Positions 27,634-36,657 of a stretch of DNA of 64,000 nucleotides are shown one piece after another. A model generated the notes under the pieces. That model did not search any database. It saw nothing but the letters and a program-made list of their open reading frames with translations, and was not told where the DNA came from. The stretch is from Parapedobacter pyrenivorans (GTDB lineage: Bacteria; Bacteroidota; Bacteroidia; Sphingobacteriales; Sphingobacteriaceae). The DNA is taken from positions 1,786,718-1,850,717 of the forward strand of contig NZ_BMER01000001.1 in NCBI RefSeq assembly GCF_014636865.1. Direction: 5' to 3'. Position numbers and translations under genes: made by a program. Within the stretch, counting starts at the first letter, position 1, and every line of letters begins with the position of its first letter.

Positions 27634-28291
27634 CGCCTTCATCGCCGTAATAGTTCTTTCCGATTTCAATCCGCTCACGGCCATGCTGCAATCGCCAGTG
27701 ATTCGTGTCGCGCAGTGAGTAAGCACAGCCACAATATTCCTGCATATAGAATTGTTCGCGTTTGCTGATTTCCAGCATCCGTGAAGAACCGCCCTTTTTA
27801 CGCCAATTAAACGTCCAATAGGCGATGCCCGGATAATGCGCTGCCGCCCGAACACCGCAGTCGTTTATCTGTTCGAAATTCTTCCACCGGGAGATGCCTA
27901 AAGAGCTTGTGATGATAGGGAATCCGTTTTCATAGGCATATAGGGCCGTGCGCTCGAAGCGCATATCGAAACACATCGTGCAACGGATGCCACGCTCGGG
28001 TTCGTGCTCCATTCCTTTGGCACGGGCAAACCAATCGTCCACGTCATAATCGGCATCCACGAAGGGAATGTTGTGCTTTTCCGCAAATTTGATGTTTTCA
28101 TCCTTGCGCAGGTCATACTCCTTACGGGGGTGGATGTTGGGGTTGTAGAAGTAAATGGTAAAGTCGATGTCTGACGCAATTAACGCTTCCATCACTTCGC
28201 CGGAGCAGGGTGCACAGCAGGAGTGCAGCAGCAGTTTGTTTTCGCCGTTGGGTAGCTCCAGTTTTTCCCGTTTAAGTTCCGTGTTATCCAT
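27614..28291 (-). CDS. queH: Epoxyqueuosine reductase QueH
   Basis: About 225 residues started at ATG 28291. The Cys-rich motifs of QueH (formerly DUF208) are present: [35 protein letters not shown] and [16 protein letters not shown]. The nucleotide-loop-like segment is [18 protein letters not shown]. QueH performs the last step of queuosine synthesis in tRNA, reducing epoxyqueuosine, as a non-homologous replacement for QueG. It is convergent with the dienelactone hydrolase gene (20-nt overlap) and divergent from the pirin gene. Confidence 0.93.
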   Translation of the reverse strand: MDNTELKREKLELPNGENKLLLHSCCAPCSGEVMEALIASDIDFTIYFYNPNIHPRKEYDLRKDENIKFAEKHNIPFVDADYDVDDWFARAKGMEHEPERGIRCTMCFDMRFERTALYAYENGFPIITSSLGISRWKNFEQINDCGVRAAAHYPGIAYWTFNWRKKGGSSRMLEISKREQFYMQEYCGCAYSLRDTNHWRLQHGRERIEIGKNYYGDEGVTPACS

Positions 28292-28365
28292 CTTAGTACC
28301 AACTTGTATTGCAACTGCAATATTAACGATAATCAGGGATTGTTGCAAGTGATGGTACCTTACTG

Positions 28366-28395
28366 TTTGGCTTTCCGTTTTTATCCGTAAGTTTG
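28366..28395 (+). promoter_or_regulatory. Promoter for the pirin-family gene
   Basis: TTTG (28366-28369), 18 nt, TAAGTTTG (28388-28395): a full match to both promoter elements, 31 nt before the ATG at 28427. It makes the upstream GTG at 28397 an unlikely start. Confidence 0.65.
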
Positions 28396-28426
28396 TGTGA
28401 CGTCATATTGTCAAAAAATACACACC

Positions 28427-29314
28427 ATGTCAAACGTAGGAATGATCATTGAAGAGCGACCGGCTGATATCGGCAATTTCATGGTAGGCCGTCTCTTGCC
28501 GTTCCGGGGCAAACGGACAGTAGGTCCTTATATCTTTATCGACCACATGGGACCAGCGAAGCTCAGTGATACACAGAATATCGACGTGCCGCCACATCCG
28601 CATATCGGCCTCTCCACCCTGACTTACCTCTTTGAAGGCAGTATGATGCATCGCGATAGCCTGGGTACGGAAGTGGAAATACAGCCCGGAGCGGTCAACT
28701 GGATGACAGCAGGCCGCGGCGTAGTCCATTCCGAGAGGACACCCGAATACCTGCGGCATTCAGACAAAAGCTTGCACGGTTTGCAGATCTGGGTGGCCAT
28801 GCCGCGAGAGCTCGAAGACGCGGAGCCTTCTTTCCAACATGTGGAAGCCAAAGACATACCATATTGGGAAGAAGGTGAAGTCACGTTCCGGCTCATCGCG
28901 GGAACCGCCTTTGGACGCCGATCACCCGTATCCGTTTATAGCAGACAATTTTTTCTGGAGATACACAGCACCAGTGAGCAACAATTACGTATTGGTCAGG
29001 AGCTATTTGGCGAATCGGGGTTGTACATCCTCCAAGGAAGCATCGAAAGTGACGGACATACCTACACGCCTAAACAAATCTTGGTGGCCAAGGATACGTC
29101 ACTATGTACGTTTACCATCCATGCGGATACCACGATTTACATATTCGGTGGCGAACCATTTCCTGAAGAACGCCATATCTATTGGAATTTCGTTTCGAGC
29201 AGTCGGGAAAAAATAGCGGCAGCGAAGCAGCGGTGGCTGGAGCAACGGTTTGACCCGGTACCGGGCGAGACGGAGTTTGTTTTGCTACCTGACCAAGGCA
29301 ATCGTCCCGTGTAA
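28427..29314 (+). CDS. Pirin-family cupin protein
   Basis: A 295-residue bicupin. The N-terminal metal-binding motif of pirins is clear: PHPHIGLSTLTYLFEG, with His ligands, followed by HRDSLGTEVEIQPGAVNWMT and GRGVVHSERTPE, which supply the remaining His and Glu ligands. LHGLQIWVAMP and the second-cupin segment complete the family. Pirins are iron-binding proteins, some with quercetinase activity. The start at 28427 agrees with the promoter at 28366-28395. It appears to be a single-gene unit. Confidence 0.93.
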   Translation: MSNVGMIIEERPADIGNFMVGRLLPFRGKRTVGPYIFIDHMGPAKLSDTQNIDVPPHPHIGLSTLTYLFEGSMMHRDSLGTEVEIQPGAVNWMTAGRGVVHSERTPEYLRHSDKSLHGLQIWVAMPRELEDAEPSFQHVEAKDIPYWEEGEVTFRLIAGTAFGRRSPVSVYSRQFFLEIHSTSEQQLRIGQELFGESGLYILQGSIESDGHTYTPKQILVAKDTSLCTFTIHADTTIYIFGGEPFPEERHIYWNFVSSSREKIAAAKQRWLEQRFDPVPGETEFVLLPDQGNRPV

Positions 29315-29320
29315 AATTTA

Positions 29321-29328
29321 TACCTTTG
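29321..29328 (+). promoter_or_regulatory. -7 promoter element for the 29345 gene
   Basis: TACCTTTG followed by CA, the commonest form of the Bacteroidota -7 element, lies 16 nt before the ATG at 29345. No good -33 box is seen 18-22 nt upstream. Confidence 0.45.
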
Positions 29329-29344
29329 CATAAAATTCCGTTTG

Positions 29345-30442
29345 ATGAAAAAGTTGTTTGCTATTCTGCTTGTAATCATTGGTATATTGTTGGTCGGCGG
29401 TTGTGTGCGCAACGATGATGAACCGGTATATCCGGTACGGCCGATAGCACGCTTGTATGTTTCGATTGAGGATTATCAGCGAGACGCATCGAAGGACGAC
29501 ATCGATAATGTGGTGTTGATTGATCCGGCGGACACCCTGGGGATGTATGTCGCGCTTAATCATGATTCCGATGCACTTGGTGGAGCGGGCATTTATTTCA
29601 ATCCGTTTGTAAGCCGTCTGTTCCAGGCGGGCTATAACGATACGACGATCCGGGTAATTGCGGTAGGAAACTTGGGTTCATTGGAGAATTCGGGTAGTAT
29701 AGGCAATCGATTGTTGAGCCAGATGCGGGGAATTGTCTATCATCATCCTACGCAAATGCTATATGTAGCAAGCAACGCCACAAGCAGTACGACAACAACT
29801 ACGATTTATGGTTTTTACCAGCCGATGAATCGTAATGGCTTTACCAAACCTGATCGGACGTTGCGGTTGGGTAATGCTATGCGGCCATGGGGCATGCTGC
29901 TCTGGGGCGATAGTCTGCTGGTGTCCAATTCGGGAGCCAACGGCGGGGTGTCGCTGTACGGTAACTTATCCAAAATAAGGGACACATCAGCTGTTGATTT
30001 ACCTGCGCTTTCCACGATTCGCATCGCGGGTGCGACAGCCATCCGAGGGATTGCATTTGTCGACTCATTAGATGTATTGGTCGCGGCGGACTACGGTGCC
30101 GTAGGTGCCGATGGAGCTCGCGTAACCGACGGGAAGGTATACATCATTGAAGGTATAAAAGCACATTTAAAGAGCGCTTCAGCTACCGTATCACCCACGC
30201 GCACCATCAGCGGGGCGGCAACGGGTCTGGTGGGTCCGGTCGACGTTGCTATAGACCCCCGGGGGGAAGCAGGTAGAAGGACGGTTTTTGTCGCGGATCG
30301 TGATGGACGGAAAGTATCGAGGTTCAGCTTTTCAGCAAGTGGGAATATTGCCCCAGAAGAAACAGTAACTTTGGATACCCTGGACAATGCCCGCAGACCC
30401 TTCGGCGTTGCATTGGATGTGCGGGGAGTAGCGACTCAATAA
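29345..30442 (+). CDS. Hypothetical beta-propeller-like lipoprotein
   Basis: About 365 residues. The signal sequence ends in lipobox LLVGGC (Cys near residue 21), followed by an acidic NDDEP stretch. The mature protein contains repeated blocks of the type NPFVSRLFQAG...TIRVIAVGNLG, PWGMLLWGDSLLVSNSGANG, VRGIAFV-like ATAIRGIAFVDSLDVLVAAD, and GPVDVAIDPRGEAG-RRTVFVADRDG. These are NHL/YVTN-type propeller blades. No enzyme motif is visible. It ends 2 nt from the convergent SirB1-like gene. The substrate or ligand is unknown. Confidence 0.65.
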   Translation: MKKLFAILLVIIGILLVGGCVRNDDEPVYPVRPIARLYVSIEDYQRDASKDDIDNVVLIDPADTLGMYVALNHDSDALGGAGIYFNPFVSRLFQAGYNDTTIRVIAVGNLGSLENSGSIGNRLLSQMRGIVYHHPTQMLYVASNATSSTTTTTIYGFYQPMNRNGFTKPDRTLRLGNAMRPWGMLLWGDSLLVSNSGANGGVSLYGNLSKIRDTSAVDLPALSTIRIAGATAIRGIAFVDSLDVLVAADYGAVGADGARVTDGKVYIIEGIKAHLKSASATVSPTRTISGAATGLVGPVDVAIDPRGEAGRRTVFVADRDGRKVSRFSFSASGNIAPEETVTLDTLDNARRPFGVALDVRGVATQ

Positions 30443-30444
30443 CA

Positions 30445-31302
30445 CTAGCCAAGTAATTCCAGCATCCTGTTTATTTCTTCTGTTTTGGCTGAATTGCCAG
30501 CCTGTGAATAGGATGTGGTGAGATTGCGCAGCACACGGGTGATAATATCTACGTTGCTGCAGGGCAACACAAATTGATCATTGGGCGCAAGGTTGAGCTG
30601 CTTGAGGAAGGCCACGACGTCATGCCGCCCAAATATCTGACCCCTGTTGAACGCATTGATATAAAATAATATACCGTCTTTATCTTCAACGGGCGTGTGG
30701 TCTTCGGTATAGGCGAGGATGAAGTGTTTGGGTAGGTTTACACCATAGATGGGTATGTCGAGCTTCTGCGCTACAATACTGTAAATACATGCCAGTAGGA
30801 TGGGGTTGCCCCTGCGGCTCTCCAGTACTTGGCCGATGTAGGAATTTTGCGGATCGTGGTAATTACTTGTATTTCCCGAAAAGCCGTGGGTATTGTACAG
30901 GATGTTGTTGATCAGCCGTACCTTCTCCACTGCGCTCATGCTATAAATCATGTCTAACCAAGCATCCCTTTTGATTGCCTCGATCTGGTTGATGATTTTC
31001 TGCTCATCCACGTCGGGATACTGGTATTTGTTGATGATAATTAGACCTTGGAGCAGATCGAATGAACCGCTCAATTTCCAAAGCTCCAGTTCCTGCAGTA
31101 CGTCTTCAAACTGTATTTTATGGATCAGGTTCTCGATACGGGTTTGCAGCACGACATCAAATGATTGTTCCCAAACCGATTCCAACCGGGTGATTACCTC
31201 GGGACCCATCGTGATTAGCTTCTGCTCGACATGCTGGAATATTTCAGCATCCGGGTCATCAAGCAGTTTGATCAATGAATCCAGTTCTTTCTCATTCATC
31301 AT
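30445..31302 (-). CDS. SirB1/transglutaminase-like family protein
   Basis: About 285 residues from MMNEKELDSLI (ATG 31302 or 31299); the longer upstream reading runs into the sigma-factor promoter region and lacks family support. The C-terminal two-thirds match Transglut_core2/SirB1: SYIGQVLESRRGNPILLACI, YGVNLPKHFILAY and FYINAFNRGQIFGRHD. The family core usually has a Cys-His-Asp arrangement; Cys (LLACIYS), His (KHFIL) and Asp or Asn are at the expected places. The N-terminal part is helical and HEAT-like. Function is unknown. It is divergent from the sigma factor gene. Confidence 0.8.
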   Translation of the reverse strand: MMNEKELDSLIKLLDDPDAEIFQHVEQKLITMGPEVITRLESVWEQSFDVVLQTRIENLIHKIQFEDVLQELELWKLSGSFDLLQGLIIINKYQYPDVDEQKIINQIEAIKRDAWLDMIYSMSAVEKVRLINNILYNTHGFSGNTSNYHDPQNSYIGQVLESRRGNPILLACIYSIVAQKLDIPIYGVNLPKHFILAYTEDHTPVEDKDGILFYINAFNRGQIFGRHDVVAFLKQLNLAPNDQFVLPCSNVDIITRVLRNLTTSYSQAGNSAKTEEINRMLELLG

Positions 31303-31416
31303 TACAAAGTTATGAAAAACTATTTGATTTATTGCCACTAGAAGACCCATCACGTTATCGAAAAAAAGTGATTGGTAAGTAAGGGTAAAGCGATCCAAAG
31401 TTGTCAGACTAAGCAA

Positions 31417-31986
31417 ATGGAAGTAACTTTGGCCAAAAGCGAAAACAACTTGGTGTATTCGGGACATGAATCAGCCTTTGAAGAGGCGTTTAAGAATAAT
31501 TTCAAAGCGTTGCATGCTTACTCGCACACGATGCTTCAGGATGAAGACATGGCGGAGGAAATCGTGCAGACCGTTTTTTTGAAGCTGTGGGAAAATCGGG
31601 AGCGGATGGCCATCCATACCTCATTACGGGCATACCTCTATAAATCGGTTTATAACGAAAGCTTAAATTACTTGAAGCACCAGAAAGTACAACGTAAGTA
31701 TATGGCGGAAGCGATGGTGGATTATAAGCAGCGGCAAGCGGACGACGTGACGGCTGATAATGAGCTGAGGCGCCAGTTACAGGCTGCGCTGAAGCAACTG
31801 CCCGAAAAATGCCGGACCGTATTCCAGCTCAGTCGTTTCGAAGAACTGCGGTACCAGGAAATCGCCGATAGACTGGGGATTTCCCTCAAAACGGTGGAGG
31901 CACATATGGGAAAGGCATTGAAATTGCTTCGACTACAGCTGGCTGACTTCCTCCCTTCCTTGATTATTGTATTGCTCAATTTATAG
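31417..31986 (+). CDS. ECF RNA polymerase sigma factor (FecI/Bacteroidota expansion type)
   Basis: About 190 residues from ATG 31417; GTG 31453 is an alternative if the TAACTTTG at 31424-31431 is the promoter. Region 2 is ESAFEEAFKNNFKALHAYSH...MAEEIVQTVFLKLWENRE; region 4 is LKQLPEKCRTVFQLSRFEEL followed by the helix-turn-helix YQEIADRLGISLKTVEAHMG. This class is controlled by a FecR anti-sigma protein, which is the next gene (4 nt downstream). Expected to direct transcription of its own operon or of surface-protein genes. Confidence 0.9.
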   Translation: MEVTLAKSENNLVYSGHESAFEEAFKNNFKALHAYSHTMLQDEDMAEEIVQTVFLKLWENRERMAIHTSLRAYLYKSVYNESLNYLKHQKVQRKYMAEAMVDYKQRQADDVTADNELRRQLQAALKQLPEKCRTVFQLSRFEELRYQEIADRLGISLKTVEAHMGKALKLLRLQLADFLPSLIIVLLNL

Positions 31987-31990
31987 TGCT

Positions 31991-32935
31991 ATGGACGATG
32001 TTTTATTGACCAAATACCTGTTAGGGGAAACGAGCGAGGCAGAAGCCATGGCAGTGCGCAGGTGGATTTCGGCACATCCCGACAATGAAAAACGTTTTTC
32101 CGGGCTTCGCTTGATATGGGATACCAGTCAATCCGTAGCTCTTGAAAGCAAGGTGGATGAGCAGGAAGCGTGGCAACGTTTCCAACAGCGTAGGAAGCAT
32201 GCAAGCGACGAATCCGGCCGATCATCCAAAGGCATGCTCCGGCGGATGGGCTGGCTGCGTGTCGCCGCCGTACTCGTCTTGGGATCGATTGCCACATTTG
32301 GTGGCTACCAAATACTTTTACCCGAAAATGCCGCTCCGCTGTTGGGCGCGGTCCACGAGACGACCGATGCGGTCAGTACGGATACGCTGGCCGATGGGTC
32401 GGTCATTACGCTCGACAGGCATGCTTCATTACGCTTTTCCCAAGGGTTATTCAAACGGGGAAGACATGTTGAACTCCGCGGTGGAGCGGTATTTTTCAAA
32501 GTGGCACCCGATCGGGATAAACCATTTGTCATCCAATCGGGCAATGTAACTGTTACCGTATTAGGCACCTCGTTCCATGTCATCCGAGCTGGTGACGAAA
32601 CAACAGTCATTGTAGAGACCGGAAAAGTAAGAGTGGCCGGACTTGACAAAGCGGTTGAACTGGAGGCGCGGCAAAAGGTGACGATTAATACCGCGACTGA
32701 TCGGTTTGATGAAAGCGTGGTGGTGGGCGTATTGGATCATACACCACTTTGGCGTATCGCAGAAATACTACAAGAGACCTACGGGGTTAAGGTTAAGATC
32801 ACAAATGCGGACATCCGTAACCTGCCGATGACGACCACCCTCCATGGTGACACCCTGCAGAAAACGCTGAACGTCATTGCCGAAACGTTGGGGATAACGG
32901 TATCACAACAAGGCAATATCATTATATTTGATTAG
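31991..32935 (+). CDS. FecR-family anti-sigma factor
   Basis: About 314 residues starting at ATG 31991. The N-terminal cytosolic part (LLTKYLLGETSEAEAMAVRR) binds sigma. One transmembrane helix follows (WLRVAAVLVLGSIATFGGYQ, about residues 88-107), then the periplasmic FecR domain (DTLADGSVITLDRHASLRF, LRGGAVFFKVAPDRDKPFVI, VTVLGTSFHV) and a C-terminal DUF4974-type domain (TPLWRIAEILQETYGVKV). It transmits a signal from the cell envelope to the sigma factor encoded just upstream. Its end overlaps the most upstream possible start of the next gene. Confidence 0.92.
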   Translation: MDDVLLTKYLLGETSEAEAMAVRRWISAHPDNEKRFSGLRLIWDTSQSVALESKVDEQEAWQRFQQRRKHASDESGRSSKGMLRRMGWLRVAAVLVLGSIATFGGYQILLPENAAPLLGAVHETTDAVSTDTLADGSVITLDRHASLRFSQGLFKRGRHVELRGGAVFFKVAPDRDKPFVIQSGNVTVTVLGTSFHVIRAGDETTVIVETGKVRVAGLDKAVELEARQKVTINTATDRFDESVVVGVLDHTPLWRIAEILQETYGVKVKITNADIRNLPMTTTLHGDTLQKTLNVIAETLGITVSQQGNIIIFD

Positions 32936-32954
32936 TTTGCTGGGGAGTATTCGT

Positions 32955-34556
32955 ATGATAATAGATGCTTTGGTTAGTCGGTTCTTCGGGAAGTCGCTGT
33001 TGGCGACTTTTGCCATGTTAGCAGGTTTTACCTGCTACGCGCAGCACTACCTCACGAGTGAAATTACAGTCAACGACCCCGGTCGCCAACGTGTCGGTGA
33101 TCTGTTGGATCGGATCAGCGAAAGCCAAGGTTTCTATTTTGCTTACAACAGTGACGCGGTTAATGCTGAGCGGATGGTGAGTTTGCGGGATTACAGGGGA
33201 CCGTTGGTCGATTTCCTTCGACAAACGCTTGGCGATGGCTACGAATTTAAGGAGAGTCCTGGATACGTCATCATCCGCTATGCTCCCGGCACGATGGAAC
33301 TGACCGTTCATGTGGAAAAAGAACGCGGAAGGCCATTGGTCGTAGAAGGGCAGATAAAGGATGCCCGGAATGAGAAGGGAATATACCAAGCCAGCATCTA
33401 CGAGCGGAATGTACTGGTCTCCACGCTTTCCGGTCCCACCGGCAATTTTAGGCTCACCATCAAACGACCTGAAGAGACCGTGTGGCTCACCGTCAGTAAG
33501 GAAAACTACCGAGATACCACCATCGCACTGCTGCCGCCCGTGCAGGTCCGATCAACTCAAAAAGGCCGCCGTTATTGGTTCTATCCGACTGACGATATTG
33601 GTGCAGGGTTGGAGGGTACCGCGTTCGGCCGTTTTTTTACCAGTTCGAAACAGCGTATCCAGCGGATTAATCTTGGTGGTTTCTTTGCCTACAACCCTTA
33701 TCAGGTCTCATTTACGCCCGGTTTAAGCTCGCAGGGACTGTTCAATAGCCAGGTAGTCAACCAAGTATCGCTCAATGTCATCGGTGGCCATACCGCCGGT
33801 GTAAACGGCATCGAAGTCGGTGGTGTATTCAACATCAATCAAACGAATGTCCGTCACTTCCAAGTGGGGGGGGTGTTCAATCTGGTGGGTAACAATGTGG
33901 CTGGTGTACAAGTGGCGGGAGCGTCCAATATTGTCATGCAGGGGGTTTCAGGTGTTCAGGTGGCGGGAGTGAATAATCGTACAGGTAGCGTTAGCGGGGC
34001 GCAACTTGCTGGCGCATTTAATGTCGCAAAGGACATCCGGGGCATTCAGATAGCCGGCATCGTAAATGTCGCGAAGCGGGTGACGGGTGTCCAATTGGCA
34101 GCACTGGTCAACGTGGCCGACAGTAGTGATTACCCTATCGGTATTGTTAATTTAGTAAAAAACGGCAGCAAAAGCGTTACAGCGGGGCTTGACGAATCGG
34201 GGATGGCGCAGCTCACCTTCCGCTCGGGCGGACGGGTTTTGTATGGATTAATCGGTGCGGGCTACTATGTGAACGGTAATCCGATGCGCTACGCACTGGA
34301 AACCGGGTTGGGCCTACATATCATGCAAGCGAGAGCATTTGGCCTCGATGGGGAAGTTGTCCATCGGGCCAGTACCGATTTCAAGAAAGATAGCGAATCG
34401 CGGCTGTCGTTCAGATTGCTCCCACAGCTCAGCCTGGGACGCCATTGGGCTGCCGTGGTCGGTCCCACCGTCAACTATGCGTATCCCCATGGCCAAAACG
34501 AGACTTCAAAAGCTTTACGCCTAGGTATCTATGGTGGCGTGCGGTACCGCTGGTAG
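32955..34556 (+). CDS. STN-domain protein with LA_2272-like surface repeats (no TonB receptor barrel)
   Basis: About 533 residues; ATG 32955 is preferred over 32928, which lies inside fecR. A signal-like hydrophobic stretch ends FTCYAQH. Then comes a secretin/TonB N-terminal (STN) domain (about residues 20-100: VGDLLDRISESQGFYFAYNS, VDFLRQTLGDGYEF), a carboxypeptidase-regulatory-like segment (VEGQIKDARNEKGIYQASI), and about eight ~20-residue repeats of the type GVQVAGxxNxxxxxVSG between 33790 and 34120, as in LA_2272 surface-repeat proteins. The C-terminal part is beta-strand-rich. The usual SusC-type plug and barrel are absent. The STN domain probably talks to the periplasmic half of the FecR protein. 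Confidence 0.75.
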   Translation: MIIDALVSRFFGKSLLATFAMLAGFTCYAQHYLTSEITVNDPGRQRVGDLLDRISESQGFYFAYNSDAVNAERMVSLRDYRGPLVDFLRQTLGDGYEFKESPGYVIIRYAPGTMELTVHVEKERGRPLVVEGQIKDARNEKGIYQASIYERNVLVSTLSGPTGNFRLTIKRPEETVWLTVSKENYRDTTIALLPPVQVRSTQKGRRYWFYPTDDIGAGLEGTAFGRFFTSSKQRIQRINLGGFFAYNPYQVSFTPGLSSQGLFNSQVVNQVSLNVIGGHTAGVNGIEVGGVFNINQTNVRHFQVGGVFNLVGNNVAGVQVAGASNIVMQGVSGVQVAGVNNRTGSVSGAQLAGAFNVAKDIRGIQIAGIVNVAKRVTGVQLAALVNVADSSDYPIGIVNLVKNGSKSVTAGLDESGMAQLTFRSGGRVLYGLIGAGYYVNGNPMRYALETGLGLHIMQARAFGLDGEVVHRASTDFKKDSESRLSFRLLPQLSLGRHWAAVVGPTVNYAYPHGQNETSKALRLGIYGGVRYRW

Positions 34557-34649
34557 GGTTCAGAAGTCATAGCTAATCAAGTTTTTTGGCTGATCGATAA
34601 GGGTAAACCCACGTGAAGCTGTCTTAGCATATAGATTAATGGTTTAACA

Positions 34650-35240
34650 ATGAAAACAGTTAAAAACATGCTAAAGACAAAAGCAATTGGATTTTACTTG
34701 ACGGCAATGGTCATGCTGATGACGGCCGGTGCTGCGAACGCGCAAACCGCTGATGTTGGGGTCAAAGCGGGCGTTAATTTCGGATCCCTCCACACAAGCT
34801 CCGAATCGGTGAGCGGCGCGTCAGGAAAAACGGGGTTACATGTTGGGTTATTTGCCCGTACCGGCAACACCTTCTACTTCCAGCCGGAACTCAATTTTTC
34901 TACTTTTGGTATGGAATACGGTTACGATGGAGAAACCTACGCACCGATGTTCAGGCAGCTGAATATACCCGTGATGGCTGGATATAAACTCATCGATAAC
35001 GGCCACGTGAATTTACGGGTATCTTTGGGGCCGGATGTGAATTTCAACCTGAACAGCCCCGATGCGCCAGCGGGCACCGCTTACAAACGGTTTAGCGTGG
35101 GCGGCGTGCTGAATGCGGGGGTAGACATGGGCCGGGTTACTTTTGATGCTCGATATAGTCTTGGGCTTACCGACGTACATGAAGGGCTTGGCCAACGACC
35201 CGGAGTATTCGGTCTTTCCGTGGGATTCAAGATTCTGTAA
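34650..35240 (+). CDS. Outer-membrane beta-barrel protein (PorT-like)
   Basis: A 196-residue exported protein with a signal peptide ending GAANAQT. It is an eight-stranded type of barrel: amphipathic strands such as VGVKAGVNFGSLHTSS, HVGLFARTGNTFYFQPELNF, LNIPVMAGYKLIDNGHVNLRV and the terminal GVFGLSVGFKIL with aromatic/hydrophobic C-terminus. This resembles the PorT-type 'outer membrane beta-barrel' family of Bacteroidota. It ends 3 nt before an LpxL-like acyltransferase gene and begins 93 nt after the STN protein gene. Function is not defined. Confidence 0.8.
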   Translation: MKTVKNMLKTKAIGFYLTAMVMLMTAGAANAQTADVGVKAGVNFGSLHTSSESVSGASGKTGLHVGLFARTGNTFYFQPELNFSTFGMEYGYDGETYAPMFRQLNIPVMAGYKLIDNGHVNLRVSLGPDVNFNLNSPDAPAGTAYKRFSVGGVLNAGVDMGRVTFDARYSLGLTDVHEGLGQRPGVFGLSVGFKIL

Positions 35241-35243
35241 ACA

Positions 35244-36110
35244 ATGCTGGCTTTTCTGAATCGGGCAGTATATCGTGCTGCCCGATTTCCTATCGTCCTC
35301 GTCAGTCTCCTTCCTTACCAGGTGTTGCAGGCCACGGTCGGCCGTTGTTGTTATTTTTTGGCTTATTCGGTAACACGCTACCGATATCATGTTGTACTTC
35401 AAAACCTATCACGCTCGTTTCCAGACAAACCCTATGCGGAGATCCACAAACTGGCTAAGGATTTTTATCGGCACTTCTCCTGTCTGGTAGTTGATGTTGT
35501 CAAATCGGCTTCTATTAGTGGGCAGGAATTGGCTGGCAGAGTTCGCGTAGCCAATGCAGATCTGCCGATCGATTACCACAGGCAAAGGAGACCCATGGTG
35601 GCCTTACTTGGGCACTATGGCAATTGGGAGGGGCTCAATATCTTACCCAGTATCCTGCCCTTTGAAGTAAATGCCCTATACAAACCCCTATCGAATACAC
35701 TGCTGTGCCGCATAGTAAGGCATATCAGGTCGAGGTTCGGCATGAAGCTGATTCCTGCAGATAAAGCGTTGAGGCAATTGGTAAAAACCCAAGACAAAGC
35801 TGCTTTGAACCTCTTCATTGCCGATCAGTTCCCCGGACAGGATAAGGGATGTCACGTGGAATTTCTGAACCAACCGACCACGCTGTTTGATGGTGCTGAA
35901 AAGTTGGCCAAAGCAATCGATGCGGTCGTTTTTTACGTTGAACTTGAGCGAGCGCCGGAAAACGGATGGAATGTGCGCTTCTTATTGATTACCGATCATG
36001 CAAAAGAGACATTGCCGGGCCAGATAACCCGGAGTTTTGCGGCACATTTACAAGCGACCATCAGGAAAGCCCCGGCATATTGGCTATGGTCGCACCGTCG
36101 GTGGAAGTAA
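35244..36110 (+). CDS. Lipid A biosynthesis acyltransferase (LpxL/HtrB family)
   Basis: A 288-residue inner-membrane-associated acyltransferase. The catalytic HxxxxE motif is in LLGHYGNWEGLNI, followed by FEVNALYKPLSN (family block) and LFIADQFPGQDKGCHVEF and a terminal APAYWLWSHRRWK. These match the LpxL/LpxM group that adds secondary acyl chains to lipid A. N-terminal hydrophobic residues anchor the protein. It starts 3 nt after the barrel gene. The exact acyl position cannot be assigned. Confidence 0.9.
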   Translation: MLAFLNRAVYRAARFPIVLVSLLPYQVLQATVGRCCYFLAYSVTRYRYHVVLQNLSRSFPDKPYAEIHKLAKDFYRHFSCLVVDVVKSASISGQELAGRVRVANADLPIDYHRQRRPMVALLGHYGNWEGLNILPSILPFEVNALYKPLSNTLLCRIVRHIRSRFGMKLIPADKALRQLVKTQDKAALNLFIADQFPGQDKGCHVEFLNQPTTLFDGAEKLAKAIDAVVFYVELERAPENGWNVRFLLITDHAKETLPGQITRSFAAHLQATIRKAPAYWLWSHRRWK

Positions 36111-36138
36111 AAGGTAGTTTTCTGCTATCTTTGATCCG

Positions 36139-36615
36139 ATGAACAGCTTTCGCTTTTACGTGGATTACGTGATACATTTCCTGGCGTCCCATTCGCGTCA
36201 TGGTACGCATTCACCTTTCGTGTACCAGTTAGTGGATGAGGTAATCTATGCACCCCGAAAATTGGACGAACCCAGCGCGAAGGTTCAACGGCTAATATCC
36301 CGCCTGATTAACCGGTTCGGCCCCGAAGGCGTTTACAGAATAGGCGACCCGCTACCAATATATCCGATGAGCTTGGTGATCGCCGAGGGGAAGGATTCGG
36401 AAGCGATTGCCATGCAAATAGGACGGGTTTGGCCACAGTTTCGCCGGGGTGGTGTCTTGATACTAGTCGGTCTATATCGCGATAGGCGGATGAAAGAATT
36501 ATGGCGTACTATCCAAGAGCGGCCGGATGTGACCGTCACCATCGATTTATTCCATTTGGGCTTGGTCTTTTTGCGCGAAGGGCAGGCCAAGGAGAACTTC
36601 CGCATCCGATTTTAA
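36139..36615 (+). CDS. Methyltransferase-like protein lacking the SAM-binding core (probable internal deletion)
   Basis: A 158-residue protein. The N-terminus (YVIHFLASHSRHGTHSPFVY) and the C-terminus (VTIDLFHLGLVFLREGQAKE NFRIRF) are those of a Bacteroidota class-I SAM-dependent methyltransferase family that is normally about 250 residues long. The middle, which should hold the glycine-rich SAM motif, is missing: only ~50 residues separate the conserved ends where ~140 are expected. The remaining middle segment (IGRVWPQFRRGGVLILVGLY) corresponds to a late Rossmann strand. It could be a remnant or a repurposed small protein. No frameshift is seen, so the deletion is in frame. It follows the acyltransferase gene by 28 nt. 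Confidence 0.6.
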   Translation: MNSFRFYVDYVIHFLASHSRHGTHSPFVYQLVDEVIYAPRKLDEPSAKVQRLISRLINRFGPEGVYRIGDPLPIYPMSLVIAEGKDSEAIAMQIGRVWPQFRRGGVLILVGLYRDRRMKELWRTIQERPDVTVTIDLFHLGLVFLREGQAKENFRIRF

Positions 36616-36657
36616 AAAGTCGGTTTCCGAAGTCCTCCGTTACCCAAGATTGGCCGA

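Noticed and set aside
31424..31431. TAACTTTG inside the first codons of the sigma factor gene
   Set aside because: It could be a promoter with translation from GTG 31453, but no clear -33 box was found, so ATG 31417 was kept and the alternative only noted.
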